Below, in pieces: positions 8,689 through 17,556 of a stretch of DNA of 64,000 bases. The notes beneath the pieces were generated by a model, which was not told the origin of the DNA, made no database searches, and saw nothing but the letters and a program-made list of their open reading frames with translations. Every line of letters starts with the position of its first letter. Within the stretch, counting starts at the first letter, position 1. The DNA lies in NCBI RefSeq assembly GCF_024758725.1, contig NZ_CP096972.1, positions 2,834,001-2,898,000 on the forward strand. Direction: 5' to 3'. The DNA comes from Sphingomonas sp. SUN039. Its GTDB lineage: Bacteria > Pseudomonadota > Alphaproteobacteria > Sphingomonadales > Sphingomonadaceae. The translations under genes were made by a program, and so were the position numbers.

Positions 8689-9572
8689 AAAATGCGCGCC
8701 AGCGAGCGCAGCACGGTCAGCCGCGCCGCACCGATTGCCAGCGCGACGCCGGCGACCGGCAGCACCGCGATCAGCAACCAGTCGAGCCAGCCGAGCGTCC
8801 CGCTCCCGACCAGCGCCGATTCGACCGCACTGATCCGCCAGCCGATCAGGATGAGCGCAAGGATCGCCACGACAAAACCCAACGCCGCCCCCGAAATCGC
8901 GTCCTGCGCGACGCGCCGTTCGAACAGGCGCGAAATCTGGCGGTCGGTTGCCCCCATCAGATGCATGACGTCGATGGTCGCGCGGTGCTGGTCGAGCGCG
9001 GCGCGTGCGCCGAGGATCACCGCCGCCGCCGTCGCCGCCGCCGTCAGCACGACGAGCAGCACCGCCAGCCAGCGCAGGCTGTCGAGCAGCCCGCCCAATG
9101 GCCCGAGCCAGTCGGCATGGCGGTCGACCCGCGCGCCCGGTGCCAGCGCCTTCACCGTGCGCTCGATATCGGCGACGGCGGCGGGCGAGCTGTCGGTCAG
9201 GGTCGCATCGATCAGTGCCGGAACCGGCAGTTCGGCATCGAGCCGGTCGCTGCCCAGCCAGGGTGTCAGCAGGTCGCGGACTTCGGCATCGCCGATCTCG
9301 GTCACCTCGGCGACGGTCGATTGCCGCCGCAGTTCGCCCGCGACGGCAATACGCTGGCGCGCGCGGACATCGGGATTGGCTTCGACCACCTGCACGGTGA
9401 TGCGTCCGGCAATCGCCCCCTGCATCGCGCCCGCCGCGTGGCTGATCGCCAGCGCCGCAGCGGCGGCCAGCACCGCGAGAAACATCATGATCGCGATCAC
9501 CCAGGGCATCGGCCCCGCGAAGCGCCCCTCGGGCAGGACGCGGCGCGGCGCGCCGTCGATGGCCGGCATCAT
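8685..9572 (-). CDS. ftsX: Cell division protein FtsX (ABC permease)
   Basis: 295 residues: cytoplasmic N-terminus, TM1 at about residues 24-46, a ~100-residue periplasmic domain, then three further TM helices in the C-terminal FtsX/MacB-type permease domain ('VIDVMHLMGATDRQISRLF'-like coupling segment read as 'ATIDVMHLMGATDRQI'). FtsX with FtsE transmits a signal across the membrane to activate peptidoglycan hydrolases at the septum. The start ATG overlaps the ftsE stop (ATGA). A second ATG follows immediately and could be used instead. Confidence 0.92.
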   Translation of the reverse strand: MMPAIDGAPRRVLPEGRFAGPMPWVIAIMMFLAVLAAAAALAISHAAGAMQGAIAGRITVQVVEANPDVRARQRIAVAGELRRQSTVAEVTEIGDAEVRDLLTPWLGSDRLDAELPVPALIDATLTDSSPAAVADIERTVKALAPGARVDRHADWLGPLGGLLDSLRWLAVLLVVLTAAATAAAVILGARAALDQHRATIDVMHLMGATDRQISRLFERRVAQDAISGAALGFVVAILALILIGWRISAVESALVGSGTLGWLDWLLIAVLPVAGVALAIGAARLTVLRSLARIL

Positions 9573-10294
9573 GCGCCCATCCCGCCCATCGGGCCCGGCG
9601 ATAGCGGCGGATAGCGCAGGCTGCCGGTCGGGTCTGACAGCCGCCCCTTGTCGAGCAGCATCATCTGCGCCGAAGGGATGCGTCCGATGAGGTGCAGGTC
9701 GTGCGTCGCGACGACGATGGTCGTGCCCAGCCGGTTCAATCCGTCGAACAGGTGAAGCAGGCGCAAGGCCATTTCGGGATCGACATTGCCGGTCGGCTCG
9801 TCGGCGACGAGAATATCGGGCCGCGCGATCACCGCGCGCGCAATCGCCACGCGCTGCTGCTCTCCGCCCGACAGTGTCGCAGGGCGCGCCGACGCCCGGT
9901 CAGACAGCCCGACCCACGCCAGCATTTCCTCCACCGGCGCCGCAATCTCGCGCTCGTCGGTGCCCGCAAGGCGCAAGGGGAGCGCGACGTTGTCGAAAGC
10001 GGAGAGATGCGGCACCAGCCGGAAATCCTGGAACACCACCCCGATCCGCCGCCGCAGCCGGGGCAGGCGGTCGCGCGGCATCGTCACCAGATCTTCGCCG
10101 AACAGCCGGATCGCGCCGCGGCTGGGCCGCTGGGCGAGGTAGAGCAGCCGCAGCAGCGATGTCTTGCCCGCGCCCGACGGGCCGGTCAGGAAATAGAAGC
10201 TGCCGCTCGCCAGCGAGAACGACACGTCCGACAGCGTTTCGGCACCCGTGCCGTAGCGCAGGCCGACATTGTCGAACTGGACGATATTGGCCAT
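9569..10294 (-). CDS. ftsE: Cell division ATP-binding protein FtsE
   Basis: 241 residues with a complete ABC ATPase: Walker A 'GPSGAGKTS' at 38-46, Q-loop '[22 protein letters not shown]' at about 86-107, signature 'LSGGEQQ' at 141-147, Walker B 'ILVADEP' at 161-167, and H-loop '[10 protein letters not shown]'. '[17 protein letters not shown]' is characteristic of FtsE. First gene of the envelope operon; 140 bases separate it from a divergent zinc-ribbon protein gene, so the promoter should lie there. Confidence 0.94.
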   Translation of the reverse strand: MANIVQFDNVGLRYGTGAETLSDVSFSLASGSFYFLTGPSGAGKTSLLRLLYLAQRPSRGAIRLFGEDLVTMPRDRLPRLRRRIGVVFQDFRLVPHLSAFDNVALPLRLAGTDEREIAAPVEEMLAWVGLSDRASARPATLSGGEQQRVAIARAVIARPDILVADEPTGNVDPEMALRLLHLFDGLNRLGTTIVVATHDLHLIGRIPSAQMMLLDKGRLSDPTGSLRYPPLSPGPMGGMGA

Positions 10295-10434
10295 GCGCGC
10301 CCGTCTAATAACCTTTTGCCCTCTGTGCCAATCGCATAGCCGGGGGGTTTAGGTAAAGACGGACGTCAGAGCGGCCTTGCCAGCATGGCGGCAAGGGTGC
10401 TTTACCGTCAGACACTTATGAGACGCGTACCCCG

Positions 10435-11199
10435 GTGATCCTGTCCTGCCCTGCCTGCCGCACGCGCTATGTCGTGCCCGACAGTGCCGTCGGGGCGACC
10501 GGGCGGCAGGTCCGCTGCGCGTCGTGCCGCCACAGCTGGTTCCAGGATCCGCCCGCATTGCCGCCGCTCGATCTGGTTGAGCGGGCCGCCACGGTGTCCG
10601 CACCCCCGGTCGCGCCGGTTGCACCTCCTGCTGTCGCACGGCCATTGCCGACACCCGATGTGGCACCGGCACCGCTTCCTGCCGCTGTGTTGCCCCCGGT
10701 CGCCGAACCCGAAGCGACGGAAGACGAGGGCTATGACGCCTATGCCCATGAGCCGCCGTTCCGGGCGCGCCGCAATCCCGCCAGGCTGTGGACGGTCTAT
10801 GCGGTCGCGGTCGCGGTCGTGCTGGCGGGGCTCGGCGGCGCGGTTGCATGGTACGGCCCCGCGCGGGTGATGGCGCTGTTCGGTTTCGGCGGCGGCGAGT
10901 TCGATGTCCCGCTGCTCATCATGGCCAAGGCCGACGCGCCGCGCACCCAGGCGAGCGGTGCGGTGGTGCTCCCCGTCTCGGGCCGCGTCGTCAATCCGAC
11001 CGACAGCGACCAGCCGTTGTACGACATCCTGGTCGAGATGCGCGACGGGCAGGGGCGCGTCGTCTATAGCTGGACGATCCCGCGCCCCGCCGCGACGCTC
11101 GGACCGCGCAAGTCGATCCCGTTCGATTCGGCGACGGTCAATCCGCCCAAGAACGCCATCAAGATGAAGTTCGTTTTCATCGGCGCGACCGCGAAATAA
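10435..11199 (+). CDS. MJ0042-type zinc-ribbon membrane protein
   Basis: 254 residues from a GTG start. The N-terminus 'LSCPACRTRYVVPDSAVGATGRQVRCASCRHSWF' is an MJ0042-type zinc ribbon with two CxxC pairs. A proline/alanine-rich linker follows (about 40-115), then one transmembrane helix (about residues 121-143) and a C-terminal extracytoplasmic domain with a beta-sandwich look ('VVLPVSGRVVNPTDSDQPLYDILVEMRDGQGRVVYSW'), as in DUF3426 proteins. Such proteins are commonly beside ftsEX in sphingomonads; their function is unknown. Divergent from ftsE. Confidence 0.85.
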   Translation: MILSCPACRTRYVVPDSAVGATGRQVRCASCRHSWFQDPPALPPLDLVERAATVSAPPVAPVAPPAVARPLPTPDVAPAPLPAAVLPPVAEPEATEDEGYDAYAHEPPFRARRNPARLWTVYAVAVAVVLAGLGGAVAWYGPARVMALFGFGGGEFDVPLLIMAKADAPRTQASGAVVLPVSGRVVNPTDSDQPLYDILVEMRDGQGRVVYSWTIPRPAATLGPRKSIPFDSATVNPPKNAIKMKFVFIGATAK

Positions 11200-11304
11200 T
11201 TGCCCGGAGACCGCAACGTACGGGGGCATTGCTACGCCCGCATCGCTTTGCTAGGGGGCCGCTCCTACCTGCGCCTGCCCTCACCGGCAGGGGTGCTTGA
11301 CTGT

Positions 11305-11391
11305 GCGGTCGTGGCGGAACTGGTAGACGCGCAACGTTGAGGTCGTTGTGGCCGAAAGGCCGTGGAAGTTCGAGTCTTCTCGACCGCACCA
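11305..11391 (+). tRNA. tRNA-Leu (anticodon GAG)
   Basis: Acceptor stem GCGGTCG (11305-11311) pairs with CGACCGC (11381-11387), followed by discriminator A and an encoded CCA. The anticodon arm CAACG-TTGAGGT-CGTTG places GAG in the loop, reading CUC/CUU leucine codons. The long variable arm (GGCCGAAAGGCC) is the class II hallmark of tRNA-Leu, and GTTCGAG is the T-loop. Length 87 nt. Confidence 0.96.
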
Positions 11392-11404
11392 GTTTCGCCG
11401 ACAT

Positions 11405-11427
11405 GAAATCGTCCGGGGGACGATTTC
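11405..11427. repeat. Short perfect inverted repeat downstream of tRNA-Leu
   Basis: GAAATCGTCC and GGACGATTTC separated by GGG form a 10-bp stem 14 bases after the tRNA. No T-run follows, so it is not a canonical terminator; it resembles small dispersed hairpins common in sphingomonad intergenic DNA. Confidence 0.65.
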
Positions 11428-11530
11428 AGCCGCGAAACTCCCGAGCGAAGCGAAGGGGGCCGGGCGCGCTACAGCGAGGACCGACGACGTGGCTTCGCCA
11501 CGGCGCACCCATCCAAAAGAAGAAGCCAAA

Positions 11531-11549
11531 CCCCGGATCAAGTCCGGGG
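11531..11549. repeat. Short inverted repeat CCCCGGATCAAGTCCGGGG
   Basis: A 7-bp perfect stem (CCCCGGA/TCCGGGG) with the loop TCAAG, 34 bases downstream of the usher gene's stop on its own strand. I recall this type of sequence as a dispersed repeat in sphingomonad chromosomes; only one copy is noted here. Confidence 0.5.
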
Positions 11550-11583
11550 CGACGCATGGGGCCAGATGGTTTCCGCAGCCAGC

Positions 11584-14277
11584 TCACTTCCCCGCCGCCC
11601 GCACCGTCGCCGGTTCCGCCGCCACCGCCCCCAGATGTGCCGACGGCGCGTTCGCCCCGACGTCCGCCACCCCCGCCAGCACCGGCGACAATTTGACCGC
11701 ATCCGCCGCGAGCTGCGCGATCCGGACGGTGTAGCGCCCGTAAGCCACGCGTTCGAACAGGAAGAACCCGTCGAAGTCGGTGCGGGTCTTCGCCACCACC
11801 CGGCGCTCGATGTCGAGCAGTTCGAGATCGACCCCCTCGATCGAGCCGCCGCCTGCGCGCACTAGTGTCCCATCGATATCGCCTGCCCCGACCAGCGGCA
11901 GCTCGACCACCGCGACCACGCCGGGGCGCGGGGTCACCACCATGCCGGGCAGCGACGGCTGGACCATCGGATCGGGCAGCGACCCCGAATCGATCCCGAT
12001 CAGCACCGGCTGGAACGGTTCGAGTCCGTCGACCAGTGCCTCTCCCCGCGCGTCGGTCGGCTTGTCGACCGGTACGCGGCCCGCGGTCACCGCCACGTCC
12101 TTTTCCCACGGCTCGCTGAAGTCATGACGCCCGTTGGCGTTGAGATCGCGATAGACGCGCACCAGTGCGGTCCCGCGCGAGGCGAGTTTTTCGGAGGTCA
12201 TGCGGATGCTGCGTCCGGCACGCGGGTCCGGCCCCAGGCTGAACGCGATGTTGAGGCCCGCCGCCACCGACCCGTCGGTCGCCGCCTCGGCGCTTGCGGT
12301 CAGCGCGAGCCGGTCGAAGCGGCGGACATAGCCCATGCCGACCCGGCCCCGTCCGAGGCCCCGGTCATAGCCGATTTCCGCGCGCCACGAGGCATTGCTG
12401 TCGTCATAGGCATCGCGCGCCTTGCCCGCCGCCCATTCGCCGACCAGCGTCGCACTGTCGAAACGGGTTTCGGGGGCGAGGCGGAAGCGCGCCTCGCCGC
12501 GCAGCCGGACCCGCCCGATCCGCGCGTTGGCGAGCAGCCCTGCCTCCATGACACCGGGCGGATCGGGGCCGAACTTGACCAGATCGTCGCGCCAGCGCAG
12601 CTCGCCGGTGAGCGAGACCCGCCCGACATTGGCCGAGACGCGCGATGTGACATCGAGCGTGTCGGTCCCCGTGGACCGCGTCGTCAGCCGCGCTGTGATA
12701 CTGACCGGTATCGTCGAGCGTCCGTTACCGAACAGTTGGTCGAAGGTGATCGAATGCAGGCCCGTGACCCCGGCCTGCAGCCGGTCGGAACGGAAGCCGT
12801 TCGCCCAGATCGTCTCGATCGTGTAGCGCGTCTTCCTGATCTCGCCGATCGCCTGGGCGCGGAAGGCATAGCCGCCCGACGTTGCGGATCCCGACACTTC
12901 GAGCAATGCCGAGCCGAGCGCGCGCCGCAACGACGCCTCCACATAATTCTGGCGACCGAGGCCGTCGACGACGAGGCTGTGCGCGAACGCGGCCACCGAC
13001 GTCCTGGCGTCGAGTCCGCGCTCCAGCCCGAAGGTGCCGCGCCAGCCGCCGCGCCCGAAGCTGGGACTTCGCCCGAGGTCGATCAGATCGCGGCCGTCCT
13101 CATTGATTCCCGCCCAGTAAAAGGTCTTGCGCGGCGGGATCGAGTCGAAGCCGACCGGTACGCTTTTCACCTCGCGCCGGATTTGCCCCTGCGGCCCGTA
13201 GAGCACGACCTCGAACCGGTTCTGCCCGTATTGGAGTGCCGCATCGAGAAATTCGTAGCGGCCGTCGGCGCGGTCCTGCGCGAAGGCGATGAGCTGGCCG
13301 TTGCGATAGAGTTCGGCGTCCCAGCCGCGCGGGAGTTCGCCGCGCAGGTCGATCTTGTCGAACCGGTCCGACCGTTCGACCGGGCGGTTGGTGATCATCG
13401 CCCCGCGTCCTGCGCTCGACACCGCCACCAGCGGGGTCGAAAAGCCCTGGACATCGCCCGCCGCCACGGTGGTGGCCTTGAGCGGACCCAGCAGCCCGCC
13501 CTTGGGATCGGTGCGATAGGCCTGCAGGCGCAAGGTCGAGGGCAGGCCGCTGCGGTCCGAGGACAGGCGGGCGTTGTACGCGACCGGGCCGACTTCGCCC
13601 GCCGCATAGAGTTCGTATTGCGCGTCGAGGCGGTTACCGCTGAGCCGGTCGCGCAAGCCGCCGATACTGGCAACGACATCCACGGCAGGCGGCTTTGCCC
13701 CTTTGAAGCTGATCCGCGATTGCGGGAGCTGTCCGAGATCGAAACTCGCATCGGGGCGCGCCGTCGCGGCGCGGGCGCGGCGCTCCGCCGCGGCTTCGGG
13801 CGGCAGTTTGCGGTCGGCCTTGACGACGAGCAGCGCGTTATTGGTATCGGCAGCAAAAGTCGCGCCGAACCAGCGCGACAGTGCGACGGTCGAGACGCAC
13901 CAGCCCTCGGGCGTGTCGCGAATGTCGTCCGGCGCAACTTCGCGCTTGTTGTTCATGATTTGTTCTATACCGCTCGCCCGGTCGATGGTCACGATGTGAC
14001 GCTCGTCGAACGCCCAGCCGGTTGCGCGGCGCGACTTTTTGTCGAGGCGGATCGGAATATCGAGCGCGATCAGCACATCGGCGAGATCGACGCAGGTGCC
14101 GGTCGGCGTTGCATAGCCGCGTACCCCGTCGCCGACACGATACGGACCGGTACGAACGTCGAAAAGCAGGGCGTCGTCGGCATTCGGCGACCAGGCAGCA
14201 GCCTGCACCGGCGCGGCGTGCGCCAGCGACGCCATGGCGGCAATTGCCGCCAGCCCCGCTCGCATCCGCCGGATCAT
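11584..14277 (-). CDS. Outer membrane usher-like protein of a DUF4402 chaperone-usher system
   Basis: 897 residues with a signal peptide ending near 'PVQAAAW'. After an N-terminal globular domain (to about residue 175, two Cys), the protein carries an usher-like core: 'ELYRNGQLIAFAQDRADGRYEFLDAALQYGQNRFEVVLYGPQGQ' matches the plug/early-barrel signature of FimD/PapC/TcfC-type ushers, followed by a long beta-rich barrel. The C-terminal ~180 residues contain a SdrD/carboxypeptidase-regulatory-like domain ('VRVYRDLNANGRHDFSEPWEKDVAVTAGRVPVDKPTDARGEALVDGLEPF'). It should secrete and assemble DUF4402 subunits delivered by the chaperone encoded 25 bases upstream. Similar to archaic/alternative ushers of Alphaproteobacteria. 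Confidence 0.8.
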   Translation of the reverse strand: MIRRMRAGLAAIAAMASLAHAAPVQAAAWSPNADDALLFDVRTGPYRVGDGVRGYATPTGTCVDLADVLIALDIPIRLDKKSRRATGWAFDERHIVTIDRASGIEQIMNNKREVAPDDIRDTPEGWCVSTVALSRWFGATFAADTNNALLVVKADRKLPPEAAAERRARAATARPDASFDLGQLPQSRISFKGAKPPAVDVVASIGGLRDRLSGNRLDAQYELYAAGEVGPVAYNARLSSDRSGLPSTLRLQAYRTDPKGGLLGPLKATTVAAGDVQGFSTPLVAVSSAGRGAMITNRPVERSDRFDKIDLRGELPRGWDAELYRNGQLIAFAQDRADGRYEFLDAALQYGQNRFEVVLYGPQGQIRREVKSVPVGFDSIPPRKTFYWAGINEDGRDLIDLGRSPSFGRGGWRGTFGLERGLDARTSVAAFAHSLVVDGLGRQNYVEASLRRALGSALLEVSGSATSGGYAFRAQAIGEIRKTRYTIETIWANGFRSDRLQAGVTGLHSITFDQLFGNGRSTIPVSITARLTTRSTGTDTLDVTSRVSANVGRVSLTGELRWRDDLVKFGPDPPGVMEAGLLANARIGRVRLRGEARFRLAPETRFDSATLVGEWAAGKARDAYDDSNASWRAEIGYDRGLGRGRVGMGYVRRFDRLALTASAEAATDGSVAAGLNIAFSLGPDPRAGRSIRMTSEKLASRGTALVRVYRDLNANGRHDFSEPWEKDVAVTAGRVPVDKPTDARGEALVDGLEPFQPVLIGIDSGSLPDPMVQPSLPGMVVTPRPGVVAVVELPLVGAGDIDGTLVRAGGGSIEGVDLELLDIERRVVAKTRTDFDGFFLFERVAYGRYTVRIAQLAADAVKLSPVLAGVADVGANAPSAHLGAVAAEPATVRAAGK

Positions 14278-14302
14278 GATCGTCGCCCCCGGCCCTGCTG
14301 CT

Positions 14303-15106
14303 CTAGCGCAGCACGCCCTGGGCTTCGGCGATCAGGCCGCCGGTATCATTGTCTTCGAGATACTGGACCGTGACCGGGCCGGTCAGCGTCGCCGCGAGTT
14401 CGGGCGGCAGCGGCAGCGCGACGGTGCGCGCCGACAATTCGGCATAGACCGCGATCCCGCGTGCTTCATAAACCGGCTTCGCCACCCCGGCTTTGGTCAC
14501 CCGCACCCGCCCATAGACCGAGCGATCGCCGCTGCGCGACAGATCGAATGCCAGCGCGGTTTCTCCGGCGGAGCGCGCGAGGCGGATATTCGAAATGGCG
14601 GCCGTGGCCTTCAGCGCGCCCTTGCGGACGATCACCGGAATCGTGACGCCGTAGATCGGGGTCAGCGCGATCGACACGCCTTCGCGCGGGCCGTTCACGA
14701 CCGGCTGGGCATCGGGCACCGCCCGGAACAGCATGTGCGCGCGATATTCGCCATCGGGCAGCTCGGGCGCGATGCGCGCGCCGACGCGGATCACCTGCGG
14801 CTGGTTGGGCGGCAGGGTGACGCGGCGCGGGGCATAGCTGACCATCGCCAGCACGGCCTTTTCCTTGGCCGATTCGGTGCCGGTGACGACTTCTTCGAGC
14901 CGCCCTTCGGGTGTCATCCGGCGCAGTTCGAGCGAGATGCGGTAGGTCGCCGGCGTGTTGCCGACATTGTTGAGGATAACCTCGGTCCCGCGGCCGCCTT
15001 CGAGCACGACCCTCGTCGGGGCAACGAGAAGGTCGCCGGCCGCGTGCGCCGGTTGCGCGAGCATCGTGGCGGCTAGGGCGAAAGCGATCGTGCGGGTCGG
15101 GATCAT
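14303..15106 (-). CDS. PapD-like periplasmic pilus chaperone
   Basis: 267 residues, signal peptide ending at 'PAHAAGD'. The PapD immunoglobulin-like fold is suggested by 'LLVAPTRVVLEGGRGTEVILNNVGNTPATYRISLELRR' at the N-terminus and 'VSYAPRRVTLPPNQPQVIRVGARIAPELPDGEYRAHMLFRAVP', where 'RRVTLPPNQPQxIRV' is the F1-G1 donor-strand region. It would bind DUF4402 subunits by donor-strand complementation in the periplasm and hand them to the usher. Sits between the subunit gene (137 bases upstream, with a terminator hairpin between) and the usher gene. Confidence 0.87.
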   Translation of the reverse strand: MIPTRTIAFALAATMLAQPAHAAGDLLVAPTRVVLEGGRGTEVILNNVGNTPATYRISLELRRMTPEGRLEEVVTGTESAKEKAVLAMVSYAPRRVTLPPNQPQVIRVGARIAPELPDGEYRAHMLFRAVPDAQPVVNGPREGVSIALTPIYGVTIPVIVRKGALKATAAISNIRLARSAGETALAFDLSRSGDRSVYGRVRVTKAGVAKPVYEARGIAVYAELSARTVALPLPPELAATLTGPVTVQYLEDNDTGGLIAEAQGVLR

Positions 15107-15190
15107 GAAAGACGGGTCCGGGACTATTGAGAACTGTCCAACGGCCTATCCGATTTGGGTTAAATTACCGGTAACCCTGACCGGGGCACG

Positions 15191-15228
15191 AAAAAGCCCG
15201 CCGCCCCCATGGGGGCGACGGGCCTTTT
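15191..15228 (-). terminator. Rho-independent terminator/attenuator between subunit and chaperone genes
   Basis: Read on the minus strand, GGCCCGTCGCCCCCATGGGGGCGGCGGGC forms a long GC-rich stem with one mismatch, followed by TTTTTC, directly after the stop of the DUF4402 subunit gene. Because the chaperone and usher continue on the same strand, partial termination here would give more subunit than assembly proteins, a common layout in pilus operons. Confidence 0.85.
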
Positions 15229-15243
15229 CCAACTACGAATCGC

Positions 15244-15729
15244 TTACTGGTAGTCGACCGTCGCGGTGAACGAGCCGGTGTACACACCGTCCGCCTGGCT
15301 CGCGCCGACCGCCAGCGTGCCGCCGACGTTGAAGCTGTTGGACGCAGCCAGCGTGATGAGCGCCGTCGACGACACCAGCGTCGAGGTCATCGTGTTCGCA
15401 CCCGAGGTCAGCGTGACCGTCGCGGGAACCGAAACCGTCGCCACCGAACCGACAGTGCCGACCACGGTGAACGCCGCCGCCGTCGCGGTGCCGGTGCAGG
15501 TCAGGCCGACGCCGCAGGTGCGCGCACCGGCCGGGGTCACGATGACGGTCGAGGCGGCAGCGCCGGTCACGATCGTCGCATAGTCGAGATCCGACGTCTT
15601 GGTGACGGTGATCTGCTTGAGGATGCTGGCACGCGCGGTTGCCGACGCGGTCGCCGCATTGGCGGCCGAGCCGCTGAAGCCGAGAGCGGCAACGCCGACG
15701 AGCGCGAGCGCCTTGAAAGTCTTGGTCAT
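15244..15729 (-). CDS. DUF4402 domain pilin-like subunit (major)
   Basis: 161 residues with a signal peptide ending near 'SAANAATAS'. The mature chain is a small beta-rich protein: 'ASILKQITVTKTSDLDYATIVTGAAASTVIVTPAGARTCGVGLTCTGTATAAAFTVVG', with one Cys pair, and ends in 'GVYTGSFTATVDYQ'. The alternating terminal strand is typical of DUF4402 subunits and of donor-strand-exchanged pilins. Low Lys, high Ala/Thr/Val composition fits a polymerised surface subunit. A strong hairpin terminator follows its stop, consistent with high expression. Confidence 0.85.
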   Translation of the reverse strand: MTKTFKALALVGVAALGFSGSAANAATASATARASILKQITVTKTSDLDYATIVTGAAASTVIVTPAGARTCGVGLTCTGTATAAAFTVVGTVGSVATVSVPATVTLTSGANTMTSTLVSSTALITLAASNSFNVGGTLAVGASQADGVYTGSFTATVDYQ

Positions 15730-15896
15730 AGTAATCTGGTCCCCCGAAAGGTGTGGTCATCACGAGTGGCGCGGAGCCCCACGCCCCGATCACACCCTGT
15801 CGCTTATGGGGGGCGTCCGTTCAGGAACGCTTTCGGCGGGTGGTTAACGGCGCTTCAATAATTTCGCCGTTCCGGAGGCATCTGAAGGCTAACAGC

Positions 15897-16397
15897 CTAT
15901 TGATAATCCGCGACAATCGGAATGCGGCCGCGAAACTCGCCTGCCGCGCTGCCCGACACCACCAGACGTCCACCGAACGAAAAACGCAGTTCGCCCGACG
16001 CGTCGAGCATCGGGTCGGGCGGCAGGTCGGTCTTCAGATCGACGGCCTCGGCACTATTGCCGTCGGGGGCAAGAAGCCGGACGCTCGGCGGCAGGCTGAC
16101 CCGGACCCGCGCGAACGGCGCGCCCGTCAGGCGCACCGTCCCCTTGATCGCGATCCCGCCGAGGTCGGCCAGCCCCGCGACACGCCGCGCGCCGGTACGC
16201 TCGTCGATGGCGATGCTGCCGCCCGCGCCGGTGCCGGCGGCACGACTGAAGTCCAGCGCGGTTTCGACCTCGATATTGAGCGGACGCACTTCTGCCTTCG
16301 TAACCGGGGCCGAATCGGGCGCGCACAACCGGCACTCGGCCGCCAGCGGCGACGCCAGCAGCAGCAACGGCAAAACAAGGAACGCGCGCGGATCCAT
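15897..16397 (-). CDS. DUF4402 domain protein (second subunit, possibly tip or minor pilin)
   Basis: 166 residues with a signal peptide ('FLVLPLLLLASPLAAECRLC'). It is a diverged relative of the neighbouring subunit: 'LNIEVETALDFSRAAGTGAGGSIAIDERTGARRVAGLADLGGIAIKGTVRLTGAPFARVRVSLPPSV' and the same C-terminal pattern 'GEFRGRIPIVADYQ', ending in DYQ like the major subunit. It may be an initiating or minor subunit. First gene of the minus-strand operon; divergent from the polyketide synthase gene. Rated lower because the 167-base gap to the major subunit could hold a separate promoter. Confidence 0.75.
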   Translation of the reverse strand: MDPRAFLVLPLLLLASPLAAECRLCAPDSAPVTKAEVRPLNIEVETALDFSRAAGTGAGGSIAIDERTGARRVAGLADLGGIAIKGTVRLTGAPFARVRVSLPPSVRLLAPDGNSAEAVDLKTDLPPDPMLDASGELRFSFGGRLVVSGSAAGEFRGRIPIVADYQ

Positions 16398-16482
16398 GAT
16401 CGCCCCATAAAGGCGCGCCTTTCAATGATCGGTTAACTACCCCATATTGGCCCGCGAACGCAGGTCGCGCGTTCCGCTATCC

Positions 16483-17556
16483 ATGAGACAGTCGCTGCCG
16501 GTCCCGCCCCGCCTTACCGCCATCGCCTGTGCGACGCCCGGTCATGATATCCACACCGCCTTCATCGACTGGGCGCGGACGCGCATCCACGACCCGCGCG
16601 AAGCCGCCGTGTTCGACCGCATGGCCAAGCGGTCGGGGATAGGGCGTCGCTGGTCGGTGCTGCCGACAACCGTTGGGGGCGGATCGCCGGTCGGGCCGGA
16701 CGGGTTCTATGCGGACGGCCTGATGCCGCCGACCTCGGCGCGGATGGCACTCTATGCCGAACATGCGCCCAAACTCGCGCTCGCCGCCATCGACAAGCTC
16801 GGCACGCTCGGCCGCATCACCCATATCGTCGTGGCCAGTTGCACCGGCTTTACCGCGCCCGGCCTCGACCAGGTGATCGCAGCGCGACTGGGCCTCGAAC
16901 CGTCGGTCGAGCGCGTCCTGATCGGCTTCATGGGCTGTTATGCCGCTGTGACCGCCCTGAAAACCGCGCGCCATATCGTGCGGTCGGAGCCGGACGCGCG
17001 GGTGTTGGTCGTGACCGTCGAGCTGTCCACGCTGCACCTTCAGCCCGCAACGACGCTCGAACCGCTCCTCGCCATGCTCCAGTTCGGCGACGGGGCGGCG
17101 GCGGCGATTGTCGAATCGGGTGGCGCAGGGCTGGCACTCGATACCCCCTTTGCCGCGACATTGCCCGACAGTGCCGGCCTGATCGAATGGGCGATCGGCG
17201 ACACCGGCTTTGCCATGCATTTGTCGGGCGAAGTGCCGGGGCGGATTGCCGAGGCGCTCGCCGTGCCCGACACGCGCGCAGCACTGACCGGCGGCGTGGA
17301 CGCCGCCGCAATCGACGGATGGGCAGTCCATGCCGGGGGGCGTTCGATCCTCGACGCGGTCGAATCGGGCCTCGGCCTCGACAAGACGGCGCTGGCCGAT
17401 TCGCGGGCGGTGCTCGCCGACAACGGCAATATGTCGTCATCGACGCTGATGTTCGTCCTCGAACGGCTGTTTGCACAGCGGCCGGCGCAGGGCGTCGCGC
17501 TTGCCTTCGGCCCGGGGCTTGCCGCCGAAGGGCTGCGCTTCGGCTGGACCGACTGA
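16483..17556 (+). CDS. Type III polyketide synthase
   Basis: 357 residues from the ATG at 16483; an in-frame TTG at 16447 adds 12 residues without family likeness. The thiolase-fold catalytic triad is intact: Cys152 in 'GFMGCYAAV', His283 in 'WAVHAGGRSIL' and Asn316 in 'DNGNMSSSTLMFVLE'. 'VVASCTGFTAPGLDQ' and 'FGDGAAAAIV' are also family blocks. These enzymes extend an acyl-CoA starter with malonyl-CoA and cyclise the product to pyrones, resorcinols or resorcylic acids. The stop overlaps the next start (TGATG), and a methyltransferase and a flavoprotein follow, suggesting a tailored phenolic or pyrone lipid product. Confidence 0.93.
   Translation: MRQSLPVPPRLTAIACATPGHDIHTAFIDWARTRIHDPREAAVFDRMAKRSGIGRRWSVLPTTVGGGSPVGPDGFYADGLMPPTSARMALYAEHAPKLALAAIDKLGTLGRITHIVVASCTGFTAPGLDQVIAARLGLEPSVERVLIGFMGCYAAVTALKTARHIVRSEPDARVLVVTVELSTLHLQPATTLEPLLAMLQFGDGAAAAIVESGGAGLALDTPFAATLPDSAGLIEWAIGDTGFAMHLSGEVPGRIAEALAVPDTRAALTGGVDAAAIDGWAVHAGGRSILDAVESGLGLDKTALADSRAVLADNGNMSSSTLMFVLERLFAQRPAQGVALAFGPGLAAEGLRFGWTD

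Noticed and set aside
11305-11583. tRNA-Leu as integration site of a genomic island
   Set aside because: No integrase gene follows, the next genes are an ordinary pilus operon, and no direct repeat of the tRNA 3' end was found on reading.
12124-14373. 749-codon ORF antisense to the usher gene
   Set aside because: Long open frames on the opposite strand are expected from high third-position GC; the usher strand carries the signal peptide, family motifs and operon context.
15243-15246. Programmed frameshift at the end of the DUF4402 subunit
   Set aside because: An overlapping ORF exists in another frame, but it is antisense-like shadow composition with no slippery sequence.
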